Part shown: positions 1-7,920 of the stretch, in pieces
Layout: each line of letters begins with the position of its first letter
Numbering within the stretch: the stretch's first letter is position 1
Assembly: GCA_034665305.1 (NCBI GenBank)
Contig: JAXDFZ010000016.1
Location: forward strand, 186,001 to 250,000
Source: DASXRU01 sp034665305
GTDB lineage: Bacteria; Acidobacteriota; Blastocatellia; Pyrinomonadales; Pyrinomonadaceae
Length of the DNA: 64,000 bases
Reading direction: 5' to 3'
Made by a program: the position numbers and the translations under genes
Notes under the pieces: model-generated
Databases searched by the model: none
What the model was told of the DNA's origin: nothing
What the model saw: the letters and a program-made list of their open reading frames with translations, nothing else

Positions 1-2
1 AG

Positions 3-500
3 TTGATTGCCGCGGGCGGAACTGAGACGGCCGAGGCGGCGCAGCTCTTCTATTATTTGAACCGCACCTGCTTCAACGGGCTGTGCCGCTTCAACCGCAC
101 CGGCGAATACAACGTGCCGTTTGGGAAGTATCAGACGATCAACTACGCCGCGGACTTTTTGGAGTATCGCGAAGTGTTGGGCGGCTGGGCTTTCACGGTG
201 GGAGATTTGGAAGCGCTCGAAATTGGGCCGAATGATTTCGTGTACGCCGATCCGCCTTACGATGTGGAGTTCACCACCTACAGCGCCGGGGGATTTGATT
301 GGAAAGATCAACAACGCACCGCGAAGTTTCTGGCGCGGCAGCGCGGGCCGGTAGTCATATCCAACCAGGCCACGCCGCGGATCGTGGAGTTGTATGAGAA
401 GTTAGGATTCTCTTTGCAGTTTCTGGAAGGCCCTCGCCGCATCAGTTGCACCGGGGATCGCACCAGCGCGAGGGAGGTGCTGGGGGTGAAAGGAATCTAA
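3..500 (+). CDS. D12-class N6-adenine DNA methyltransferase (5'-truncated by window)
   Basis: C-terminal part of a DNA adenine methylase of the D12 (Dam/DpnM-like) class, which transfers a methyl group from AdoMet to adenine N6. The visible part carries the FNGLCRFNR block typical of D12 enzymes and, about 80 residues in, the catalytic motif IV ADPPYD. The reading frame is open at the left edge, so the TTG at 3 is unlikely to be the true start and the AdoMet-binding N-terminus lies outside. No restriction gene is visible downstream, so an orphan methylase or the end of a restriction-modification unit are equally possible. Confidence 0.85.
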   Translation: MIAAGGTETAEAAQLFYYLNRTCFNGLCRFNRTGEYNVPFGKYQTINYAADFLEYREVLGGWAFTVGDLEALEIGPNDFVYADPPYDVEFTTYSAGGFDWKDQQRTAKFLARQRGPVVISNQATPRIVELYEKLGFSLQFLEGPRRISCTGDRTSAREVLGVKGI

Positions 501-639
501 GTCGAGAGGATTAACAGGATTTACAAGATAGGAAGAAATGACAACAAAACCCGACGAACGCTTCGCAGCTTGGCGACCGGCGCTGGAATGATCGCTGGCC
601 GGATCGCAGTCTGGGGGGCGATTGAAAAACGTCACCAGC

Positions 640-758
640 ATTTTCCATATATCATTTTCCATTGCTCATTTGTCATTTCGTTAGCCCTTCTGGTCTCAGT
701 ACTGACGGGGGGGGGGGCAATGGCAAATGAAAAATGATAAATGACATATGGAAAATCT
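640..758. repeat. AT-rich inverted repeat with an 11-G tract in the loop
   Basis: The arms (around 643-677 and 720-756) are near-complementary runs built from 'catttgtcatt'/'aaatgacat'-type words. The loop contains eleven consecutive G residues (707-717). It sits between the methylase and hutF. The long G tract could vary in length by slippage, but no reading frame crosses it, so it has no obvious phase-variation target. Confidence 0.6.
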
Positions 759-782
759 CTGTCACTTCTCGACTAAAAGACA

Positions 783-2210
783 TTGACCACATCCCAACCA
801 AAAGCCTGGCTTCCCGATCTGATTTTTGCTGATGGTCGCTTTCGACGCGATCTGGCATTGGTGTGTGACGATTCCGGTCGCATCGAGCGGCTTGCACCGG
901 CCGCTGACGTCCCGAATGCTGTCCCGTTGAAGAATCGCGCTTTGCTTCCCGGCCTGATCAACGCTCACTCGCACGCTTTTCAAAGAGTGATTCGCGGACG
1001 CACGGAATACCGCACGACGAATCAGCAGGATACTTTCTGGACCTGGCGCGAAATGATGTATTCGGCGGCCGCGCGGCTAACACCGGAAGACATCTACGAC
1101 GCGAGTCGCATGGCTTTTCTTGAAATGGTCCTGAGCGGCATCACTGCGGTGGGCGAGTTTCATTACCTGCATCATGATTCTGACGGCCAGCCGTATGACG
1201 ATCCGAACTTGCTGGCCAAACAGGTGGTGCGCGCGGCGCGCGATGTGGGCTTGCGGATCGCCCTCCTGCGAGTTGCGTATGCGCGCTCCGGCTTTCAAAC
1301 GGAAGCGAATCCGCGGCAGGCGCGTTTCATCGAGAACGACGCGTCGCAGTACCTGACAAATCTTGAGGCCCTGAATCAGGAGCTGGCGCGCGACGCGGGT
1401 GGGGCCTGGGTGGGTGTTGCCCCGCATAGCGTGCGGGCCGTGCCGTTGGATTACCTGCGCACGATTGTCGCTTACGCGAACGAACATGACTTGCCGGTGC
1501 ACATGCACGTCGCCGAGCAACAGGCCGAAGTCTCCGCGTGCATCCAGGAATACGGACGCAGTCCGTTCGCGCTGCTCGAAACTGAAGGATTGCTCAGCCC
1601 GCGCTTCACAGCCGTCCATGCGATCCATGTGACGCCGAAAGCCATCGCAGGCTTTGCGCGCAGCGGCGCGATGGTTTGCGCGTGTCCCACAACGGAACGC
1701 AATCTGGGTGATGGTGTCGTGCCGGCGGATGCTTATTTCAAAGAAGGCGTGCGCATCGCTTTGGGCAGCGACAGTCACACGCAAATTGATTTGCTGGAAG
1801 ACGCGCGCGCGCTGGAGTATCACCTGCGCTTGCAGCGCATGGAGCGCGCCGTGCTCGACCTGCCGTCGCCCGTCTCGGATGTTGATTCAACGGAGGGCGA
1901 GGATGTTTCGGGATTAGCGAAGCGATTGTTCGAGTGTGCCACCTTTGCCGGCGCGCGGAGTATCGGCGCTGGCCCTGCTTGGCTTGAAGAAGGCGACGCG
2001 GCTGATTTCTTTACGGTAGATCTTAATGACCCGGCCATCGCCGGCGCCTCTCAGGATGATCTGTTGCCGGCGATCGTGTTCTCCGCCTCCCGTGCCGCCA
2101 TCAGCGAAGTGTTTGTGGGCGGCAAGCAGATCGTTGCCGCGGGCCGGCACACAGATCAGGAAGAAGTTGTTGCAAAGTTCAACGCATTGCAGCGGAGGCT
2201 CTGGAGTTGA
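783..2210 (+). CDS. hutF: Formimidoylglutamate deiminase
   Basis: Amidohydrolase-superfamily enzyme of histidine degradation. It converts N-formimidoyl-L-glutamate to N-formyl-L-glutamate and ammonia in the cytoplasm. The 475-residue length fits HutF. Metal-ligand motifs are in order: HSH (His62/His64), APHS near 215, HMH (240-242), VHAIH (279-282) and GSDSH (Asp330/His332). The start used is a TTG at 783; no in-frame ATG precedes the conserved N-terminus. No hutH, hutU, hutI or hutG is visible here. The next gene is an M20 deacylase separated by a repeat. Guanine-deaminase-like relatives are less likely given the HutF-type motif set. Confidence 0.88.
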   Translation: MTTSQPKAWLPDLIFADGRFRRDLALVCDDSGRIERLAPAADVPNAVPLKNRALLPGLINAHSHAFQRVIRGRTEYRTTNQQDTFWTWREMMYSAAARLTPEDIYDASRMAFLEMVLSGITAVGEFHYLHHDSDGQPYDDPNLLAKQVVRAARDVGLRIALLRVAYARSGFQTEANPRQARFIENDASQYLTNLEALNQELARDAGGAWVGVAPHSVRAVPLDYLRTIVAYANEHDLPVHMHVAEQQAEVSACIQEYGRSPFALLETEGLLSPRFTAVHAIHVTPKAIAGFARSGAMVCACPTTERNLGDGVVPADAYFKEGVRIALGSDSHTQIDLLEDARALEYHLRLQRMERAVLDLPSPVSDVDSTEGEDVSGLAKRLFECATFAGARSIGAGPAWLEEGDAADFFTVDLNDPAIAGASQDDLLPAIVFSASRAAISEVFVGGKQIVAAGRHTDQEEVVAKFNALQRRLWS

Positions 2211-2327
2211 AAGAGCGGGGGCAAGCCACCCTTCCTGACTGCGAGTTGGTTGAGAAGAATCTGAGATTGTTACCGAAAAACACACCGTCGCATACTTGCA
2301 GTCAGGAAGGGCGGCTTGCCCCGCTCC
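2211..2327. repeat. GGGGCAAGCC palindromic repeat, copy 1
   Basis: Two inverted arms of about 31 bases, at 2211-2242 (gagcgggggcaagcc then ccttcctgactgc) and 2298-2327, enclose about 55 unrelated bases. The same arms occur at 19544-19628, 23727-23852 and 33254-33374. The element fills the whole hutF-argE gap and begins directly at the hutF stop codon. Confidence 0.85.
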
Positions 2328-2345
2328 TATCCCCTTCGATTGATC

Positions 2346-3464
2346 ATGTCAGTTAAAGAAACGCTCACACAACTGGTGGCCATCGATTCGGTGTCGTCAC
2401 GCTCCAACGCGGAGATCGTTGACTACCTCGCGGCGCGTTGTGAGCGCGCCGGTTTACAAGTCACTCGCTTTCCTTACCTCGATGAATCCGGTATCGAGAA
2501 AGTCAACCTGGTGGCACAGACTGCCGCTTCCGCCACGGTCGAACTCGCCCTGGTTGGTCACACCGACACGGTGCCGTATGAATCATCATGGGCCGAGGCC
2601 ACAACCCTGACAGAACGCGACGGCAAACTTTTCGGGCGCGGCGCGTGCGACACGAAAGCGTTTATCGCCGCCGCGCTGACTGCAATCGAGAGCGTGGACT
2701 TGAAATCACTGAAGCAGCCGCTGGCATTGATCTTCACCGCCGACGAAGAGATCGGCTGTCTGGGAGCCAAACGCCTGGCAGCGTTGCGGCCGCTAGCCGC
2801 CCGTTACGCGATCGTTGGTGAACCGACTTCATTGCAACCGATGCGCGCGGGCAAAGGTTACTGTCTCGCCGAAATCACCGTGCGCGGGCGTGAAGCGCAT
2901 AGCGCGTATCCGGCGATCGGCGCGTCCGCAAATTTTCGCGCCGCCCGTTTGATTACGGCTATCGAACAAATCGCTTTGGAATTGCAAGCGGATCCAGCGC
3001 CCGGTTTCGATCCGCCATTTACAACTCTGAACGTTGGCGTGCTGCGAGGCGGCACTGCCAAAAACATCATTGCCGGCGAATGTTATTTCACACTGGAATG
3101 GCGCCCGGTGCCGAATCAGAAAACTGATCGCGTGCTGCAAATGGTCAAGCAGGTCATCGACGGTTTGCGGAAAAGTGATCCTGAGTTTGAATGCGACATC
3201 AACTCCGCACGCGCCGACGAAAGTTTTGCGACGACCGCGGATTCAGCCCTCGTGCAAATGCTGGAACAGAGTTCCGGCCAATCGTCGGGGACGGTGGCCT
3301 TCGGGACCGAAGCGCCTTCGTTGATTGAACTGGGAGCCGAAGCCGTGGTGTTTGGTCCCGGGGATATTCGGGTAGCGCATCGCACCGGAGAATTTGTGCC
3401 GATCGATCAACTAAGGCGATGTGTTGAGATCCTGAGTGCGGCGATTCAGAATTTTTGTCCCTAA
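2346..3464 (+). CDS. argE: M20-family deacylase, acetylornithine deacetylase (ArgE) type
   Basis: Zinc-dependent M20 amidohydrolase. ArgE removes the acetyl group from N2-acetylornithine in arginine synthesis. Motifs in order: GHTDTVPY (His72/Asp74), GRGACDTK (Asp102), ADEEIG (catalytic Glu134, metal Glu135), GEPTS, and the C-terminal GPGDIRVAHRTGEF containing the last metal histidine. The start chosen is ATG 2346 (MSVKETL). An upstream TTG at 2316 lies inside the repeat and would add repeat-derived residues. The family is broad (ArgE, DapE, CPG2-like) and the neighbour is hutF, so hydrolysis of another N-acyl amino acid is possible. Confidence 0.75.
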   Translation: MSVKETLTQLVAIDSVSSRSNAEIVDYLAARCERAGLQVTRFPYLDESGIEKVNLVAQTAASATVELALVGHTDTVPYESSWAEATTLTERDGKLFGRGACDTKAFIAAALTAIESVDLKSLKQPLALIFTADEEIGCLGAKRLAALRPLAARYAIVGEPTSLQPMRAGKGYCLAEITVRGREAHSAYPAIGASANFRAARLITAIEQIALELQADPAPGFDPPFTTLNVGVLRGGTAKNIIAGECYFTLEWRPVPNQKTDRVLQMVKQVIDGLRKSDPEFECDINSARADESFATTADSALVQMLEQSSGQSSGTVAFGTEAPSLIELGAEAVVFGPGDIRVAHRTGEFVPIDQLRRCVEILSAAIQNFCP

Positions 3465-3509
3465 ACTCTGGGAACCCTTTCAGGGTACAAATCGAATGCC
3501 TGCTTCTTC

Positions 3510-3539
3510 CCCAGGGTGTTACCCTGGGCTGAGTTTTTT
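3510..3539 (+). terminator. Intrinsic terminator downstream of the M20 gene
   Basis: Hairpin ccccagggtgttaccctggg (3510-3529) followed after 4 bases by six T residues. It lies 46 bases after the stop codon. The same stem sequence (accctggg) is part of a dispersed repeat family, so this may be a repeat that also works as a terminator. Confidence 0.55.
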
Positions 3540-3717
3540 AACGCCTGCGGCGTAAGAGTTAACGTTCTCATTCTTTCCGCAAAAACCAGTTCCTTTCTCC
3601 TTGCTCTTACACCCTTTTCCCTCTGCCCTTTGCCGGCCTTTAGGCAACCGGATCGCTGGCGCGCGACTCGAAGTGTTGCAATATTTACTTCCTGCCTAAT
3701 TGCGAGGCCAGAGCCCG

Positions 3718-4503
3718 ATGAAAAACAACGATTTTCTCAACGAAATGCGCATTGCGTCGCCCTGCCCGGTGGGCTGGGACCAGATGAGCGGCGATGAGCG
3801 GGTGCGTCATTGCCGGCTTTGCGATTTGCACGTCTACAACATTTCCGAGATGACTCGCAAAGAGGCGCAGTCATTGATCGCGCAGAGCGAGGGGCGAATT
3901 TGCGCCCGCTTGTTTCGGCGCGCCGACGGTACGATGATTACGCGTGACTGTCCGGTGGGATTGCGTGCGGTGCGGCGCCGTGTCGCCAAAAGTGCTACCG
4001 CTGTCTTCACGGCCGTCCTGAGTTTCAGCGCGATGGTGTTTGGCCAGAAGCCGTCGCAAAACGACAAGAATGCTTGCATGCCGCAGGTGCAAATAACTCG
4101 AAAGATTTCCGGGACGCAGAAATCGGGCACCGTTGGGTTGCAGATTCTTGATGTTAACGGCGCCGCTGTGGCGGGGGCTGACGTCGTGTTGATTGAGGGC
4201 GATTGGGAAACCAATGGCTCGGCTAAGCCATTCGCGAACACGACAAATGAAGAAGGCCGCGTTGAATTCTCCGCGTTGCGCAAAGGTAGCTATGATCTCA
4301 GGATCCAACAGCCTGGCTTCACCGTTTTCGTGATGCGGAAGATAAAGGTGGCCTTGAACGAATTGGTGAGCATGACCATCACACTTACGATCTCTGTCCC
4401 ACAGGCGACGGTTGGAGTGTTGGACCTTCCACTCATGATCCCCAACAAACCAATCGGCACCACTACCATCACTCGCGAAATGCTTGATAGACTTCCTTTT
4501 TAG
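3718..4503 (+). CDS. Cys-patterned cytoplasmic module, membrane segment and carboxypeptidase-regulatory-like domain
   Basis: Residues 1-80 carry five cysteines in the blocks CPVGWDQM, HCRLCDL, GRICARL and RDCPVG. I know this arrangement as a recurrent but unnamed module in Acidobacteriota. A hydrophobic segment follows (about 96-113, FTAVLSFSAMVFG). Then comes a beta-rich domain with the GAAVAGADVVL and NEEGRVEFSALRKGSYDLRI patterns of carboxypeptidase-regulatory-like/CnaB domains. This suggests a metal-binding or redox cytoplasmic head joined to an exported beta domain. Start is ATG 3718; the ORF could open at 3700, but the conserved block begins just after MKNNDF. Function unknown. Confidence 0.7.
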   Translation: MKNNDFLNEMRIASPCPVGWDQMSGDERVRHCRLCDLHVYNISEMTRKEAQSLIAQSEGRICARLFRRADGTMITRDCPVGLRAVRRRVAKSATAVFTAVLSFSAMVFGQKPSQNDKNACMPQVQITRKISGTQKSGTVGLQILDVNGAAVAGADVVLIEGDWETNGSAKPFANTTNEEGRVEFSALRKGSYDLRIQQPGFTVFVMRKIKVALNELVSMTITLTISVPQATVGVLDLPLMIPNKPIGTTTITREMLDRLPF

Positions 4504-4523
4504 AATTAGGACGTGCTCTGATT

Positions 4524-4596
4524 TGTAACGCAAACTGTTAGTTTGCGATGGTGAAGGGAATGCAACGCGCGCCGCAAACTAACAGTTTGCGTTACA
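4524..4596. repeat. Perfect 24-bp inverted repeat
   Basis: Arms at 4524-4547 and 4573-4596 are exact reverse complements (tgtaacgcaaactgttag plus tttgcg). They are separated by 25 bases. It stands alone between two exported-protein genes. There is no T-run, so it is not a canonical terminator. Confidence 0.8.
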
Positions 4597-4631
4597 GAAA
4601 ACCAAATTAGGGCATTAACAAAATTCGAACT

Positions 4632-5789
4632 ATGACTCCCAGAATTATGACTCGCAAACGACTACGGAACCGGCTCGCATTATTCCTCCTTCCGCTTTTT
4701 TTACTTTCCGGCGCGGCGATAACGCAGGCGCAGGTGGTGACGCCGCTATCAAGCCAGGAGTTGGTACGGATGCTGCAGCAGTTGCCGACGCACCCAGAGC
4801 AACGCGATGAGGTGGTGGAAGCGATCCGCAAGCGCGGTCTGGGATTCCCTTTGACCGATGGCTTTCGTTCTTTGGTCGCTACCAAGAGTGGCAACGACGC
4901 GTTGTTAAGACGCACGCTGGAAGAGGCGGAACGCCGGCGGCTGAATCCGGTTGCGGCCGCGCTGCCCCCCGAAGCTGACGGCGCGGAGTTACTGGAAAAA
5001 ACCCGCGCGGCCACGGCTGAGGCAGCGGAAAGAATGCCGGACTTTCTGGTGAAGCAACAGATCACACGCGCGCAGGCTTTCGGCAATACAAGCAACTGGA
5101 ACATCTACGACCGGCTGACAATTGCGGTGAGTTATCGCGCCAGTGGCGGTGAACAATACAAAGTACTGTTGGTTAACGGCATGCCGGCGGATACTGATGC
5201 GCGCGAGGGTTCAGACTACTCGGGCAAGCTCGGAGGCACGACTTCTACGGGAGAGTATGTTTCGATCCTGGCAGAACTTTTTAATCCTGCGCGCCAGGCA
5301 AAGTTCAAGCTCGTCGACACTGACACGCTGCGTAACCGGCCCACTTTGGTTTACGAGTTCGAAGTAAAGCGCGAATTGTCCGCACAGACCATCCAAACGT
5401 CAGGGGCGGTTGAAGCGAAGGTGGTCACAGGATATCGCGGCCGAATTTGGATCGATCGCGAAAAGAACCGGGTGCTGCGGCTGGAAGACATCTCAACCGA
5501 GATTCCCAGAGATTTTCCGGTGACCGCGGCGAGCAGCACGATTGACTATGATTGGGTCACCATCAACGAGCAACAACATCTGTTGCCGTCGCGGGCGATT
5601 GTTCAATTGACCGCACGCGAAGGGCCGCGCATCACCCAAACGCGCAACGACATACTCTTCAGAGGCTATCGCAAGTTTGGATCGGAGTTGAAGATTGTCG
5701 ACATCGGCGACGATGACTTTGTTGACGAGACTGAAAAGACGCCGCCACCGGCTAAGCCGCCGAAAGTGACGAAACCGGACAAGCCTTAA
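4632..5789 (+). CDS. Secreted protein of unknown function
   Basis: 385 residues with a clear Sec signal peptide (basic start, then LALFLLPLFLLSGAAITQAQ). The helical, charged N-terminal third is followed by a beta-rich region ending with a GYRGRIWIDREKNRVLRLED segment. The C-terminal tail is proline/lysine-rich (TPPPAKPPKVTKPDKP). I do not recognise the family. The beta segment recalls lipoprotein-carrier or YceI-like folds only in general pattern. Start could be ATG 4632 or ATG 4647; both keep the signal peptide. It is followed 23 bases later by another secreted protein and may be co-transcribed with it. Confidence 0.7.
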   Translation: MTPRIMTRKRLRNRLALFLLPLFLLSGAAITQAQVVTPLSSQELVRMLQQLPTHPEQRDEVVEAIRKRGLGFPLTDGFRSLVATKSGNDALLRRTLEEAERRRLNPVAAALPPEADGAELLEKTRAATAEAAERMPDFLVKQQITRAQAFGNTSNWNIYDRLTIAVSYRASGGEQYKVLLVNGMPADTDAREGSDYSGKLGGTTSTGEYVSILAELFNPARQAKFKLVDTDTLRNRPTLVYEFEVKRELSAQTIQTSGAVEAKVVTGYRGRIWIDREKNRVLRLEDISTEIPRDFPVTAASSTIDYDWVTINEQQHLLPSRAIVQLTAREGPRITQTRNDILFRGYRKFGSELKIVDIGDDDFVDETEKTPPPAKPPKVTKPDKP

Positions 5790-5812
5790 CTTCGACAGAC
5801 GATCGGAGGTTT

Positions 5813-6418
5813 ATGAAACTTCTAACAGCAGTTGCTTGTCTTGCTCTGACAGTAATCGGTTTTGCACCGGCTGCATCGGCCCAGCAAGACAAGGTGAAGG
5901 TAAAGGACGAACGGATCATCGTTCGCGATAAATCCAAACCGGTACGCCGGGCCCTGGAAGAGCAGTACGCAAAGCTTGCCGAAGCCAATAAGAACAAAGA
6001 TCTTCAGGCTCTGTTAGCACTCAGAACACCGGGTTTTTCGGCGAAGTTCCCCAATGGCGAGATTAAGGATAGCGCGTACATGGCGGGCTATTCGCGGATC
6101 CTCTTTCACCAGATGCAAGCTCCGATTTCGCTGTCTAATACAATCGAAACTCTTGAGGTTAATGGGAACGAAGCGATCGCGGTAGTGCACCAGCGCTTTG
6201 CGCGCATGCAAGTCAAAGGCGGACAGCTGCACCGAGTTGAGACGGAAGCCCGCCAACGCGAGACTTGGGTATTGACCGGCGACGGCTGGAAACTCAAATT
6301 CGTTGATGATGTTCACCCGGGAGCCTGGTACGTTGACGGGAGGCCCGTTGACCCATCTAAGCCATACGATCCCGCGGCGCCGCCTTACAATCCCGACGCG
6401 ACTACCCCACACGAATAA
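5813..6418 (+). CDS. Exported NTF2-like (SnoaL/DUF4440-type) protein
   Basis: 201 residues with a signal peptide (LTAVACLALTVIGFAPAASA). The mature part has the NTF2-like pattern: a helix with ALEEQYAKLAEANKNKDLQALLAL, a substrate-cone beta sheet, and WVLTGDGWKLKFVDD near the end. A proline-rich tail follows (YDPAAPPYNPDATTP). NTF2-like proteins bind small molecules or act as isomerases/cyclases; no catalytic residues can be assigned. The start at ATG 5813 has GGAGG a few bases upstream. It sits between secreted-protein genes in one direction. Confidence 0.7.
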   Translation: MKLLTAVACLALTVIGFAPAASAQQDKVKVKDERIIVRDKSKPVRRALEEQYAKLAEANKNKDLQALLALRTPGFSAKFPNGEIKDSAYMAGYSRILFHQMQAPISLSNTIETLEVNGNEAIAVVHQRFARMQVKGGQLHRVETEARQRETWVLTGDGWKLKFVDDVHPGAWYVDGRPVDPSKPYDPAAPPYNPDATTPHE

Positions 6419-6443
6419 ACACCAGCCGGCGGCCCAGGGGAAA

Positions 6444-7697
6444 ATGAAACGAACAGACTCCGTCAGTGGAAATGTACTCGCCGGCTTCCGGCTAGCAACG
6501 ATTACGTTTGCGCTGTTAATTGTTCCCGCCTCCTTAGCTCAAACCAAGCCCGACAAAGATTATCTGGTCTACGTAGTCTCAGAAGCCGCGGACAAGATTG
6601 CCCTGATTCGTTTTGGTCCTAACGGCGCACGCGTCGATCACGATCTTGATACCGGCGACATGGCGGTTGATATTGATGGGCCGCATGGGCTGGTCATCTC
6701 GCCCGACAAGCAGTTCTATTACGTATCCATCGCCCACGGCCGCCCGTTTGGTTCGGTTTGGAAATACTCCGTCAAAGACGATCGCATCCTGGGCCGCACT
6801 ACGTTGGGGAATTTCCCTGCCACCATGGATATTTCACCCGATGGCGGGCTGCTGTTTGTTGTGAACTTCAATCTGCACGGCGACATGGTGCCGTCATCGG
6901 TCTCTGTCGTTTCTACTGAATTGATGGCGGAGATCAAGCGCATCCCGACCTGCACCATGCCGCACGGGTCGCGTCTGAATCCGCAGGGCACGAAACAGTA
7001 TTCGGCGTGCATGATGGATGACCTGCTGGTTGAGATCGACACGCAGACGTTGAAAGTCGCGCGTCACTTCGTTGTGACGAAAGGCAAAGAGATGGGCATG
7101 ATCGGAGCGCCACTCTCAAGCAGCTCATCAGCGGCAAAGGGTTCGACGCCGGGGCCAAAGGACACGAAAGGCGCCGCGCACGACATGACCGCGATGTCCG
7201 GAATGAAGGACATGGGCGGACACGGGATGGAGCCGCCTAAGCCGGGCGACGTTTCGTGTGCACCGACTTGGGCCCAGCCTTCCGCCGATGGTTCGACGAT
7301 CTTCGTCGCCTGCAACAAGTCGAGCGAGATTGTGGAAGTAAATGCCAACACTTGGAAGTTGGTGCGGCGCCTGTCGGCGCGCGCGGGTGTTTACAACCTG
7401 GCAATCACGCACGATGGCACGCGTTTGGTGGCTACGAACAAACGCGATCAATCAGTTTCAGTGTTGGACTTGCAGAGCGGGCGCGAGCTGGCTCGGATTC
7501 CCACCAAACGAAAAGTGCTGCATGGCGTCGTAGTTTCCCCGGACGATCGTTATGCCTTCATCTCAGTTGAAGGCATCGGCTCAGAGCCGGGCACTGTCGA
7601 GATAATCGATCTGGAGGCTTTGAAGACTGTGGCCACCGTTGACGTGGGCCCGGAAGCGGCGGGGATTGATTTCTATAAAATGGAGCCGGCGAAATAG
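6444..7697 (+). CDS. Exported YncE-like beta-propeller with Met/His-rich loop
   Basis: 417-residue secreted seven-bladed-propeller protein of the YncE/40-residue-repeat type. Repeats such as LVISPDKQFYYVS, MDISPDGGLLFVV, LAITHDGTRLVATN and VVSPDDRYAFISVEG are evident. The signal peptide ends near ASLAQT. A loop of about 40 residues between blades (around nt 7136-7260) is rich in Met and His (MTAMSGMKDMGGHGM), suggesting copper or other soft-metal binding. Start ATG 6444 follows AGGGG; a longer frame from 6303 overlaps the previous gene and lacks a signal peptide at its start. Role unknown. Confidence 0.78.
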   Translation: MKRTDSVSGNVLAGFRLATITFALLIVPASLAQTKPDKDYLVYVVSEAADKIALIRFGPNGARVDHDLDTGDMAVDIDGPHGLVISPDKQFYYVSIAHGRPFGSVWKYSVKDDRILGRTTLGNFPATMDISPDGGLLFVVNFNLHGDMVPSSVSVVSTELMAEIKRIPTCTMPHGSRLNPQGTKQYSACMMDDLLVEIDTQTLKVARHFVVTKGKEMGMIGAPLSSSSSAAKGSTPGPKDTKGAAHDMTAMSGMKDMGGHGMEPPKPGDVSCAPTWAQPSADGSTIFVACNKSSEIVEVNANTWKLVRRLSARAGVYNLAITHDGTRLVATNKRDQSVSVLDLQSGRELARIPTKRKVLHGVVVSPDDRYAFISVEGIGSEPGTVEIIDLEALKTVATVDVGPEAAGIDFYKMEPAK

Positions 7698-7698
7698 T

Positions 7699-7920
7699 GA
7701 TCCAACCCCGACGGGGGTTGTGACCTCCAGCCCAGGTTGCCGTTGCAGCTACCCTGGGAAAGAAACGAGTTTAGCAATCAACCGCAAAGCGGTTGCGTCA
7801 TCCCATTCTTAATGGTGAGGGACTCAACCGCGTTGCGGTTGATTATTTTGAAATTTGAAGTTTCCCAGGGTAGCCGAAACGGCAACCCTGGGCTGGAGGT
7901 CGCAACCGCTTTGCGGTTGC
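7699..7920. repeat. Palindromic repeat (AACCCTGGGCTGGAGGT / CAACCGCAAAGCGGTTG family)
   Basis: Nested inverted arms: gacctccagcccaggttgccg (7721-7741) pairs with cggcaaccctgggctggaggtc near 7880-7901, with internal caaccgcaaagcggttg stems. A partial relative is at 31279-31335. The element fills the gap between two convergent genes and ends exactly at the stop codon of the minus-strand gene, so it could act as a bidirectional transcription barrier. Confidence 0.75.

Noticed and set aside
1077..1823. 248-codon minus-strand frame inside hutF
   Set aside because: Antisense to a well-supported gene, Arg/His-rich shadow composition.
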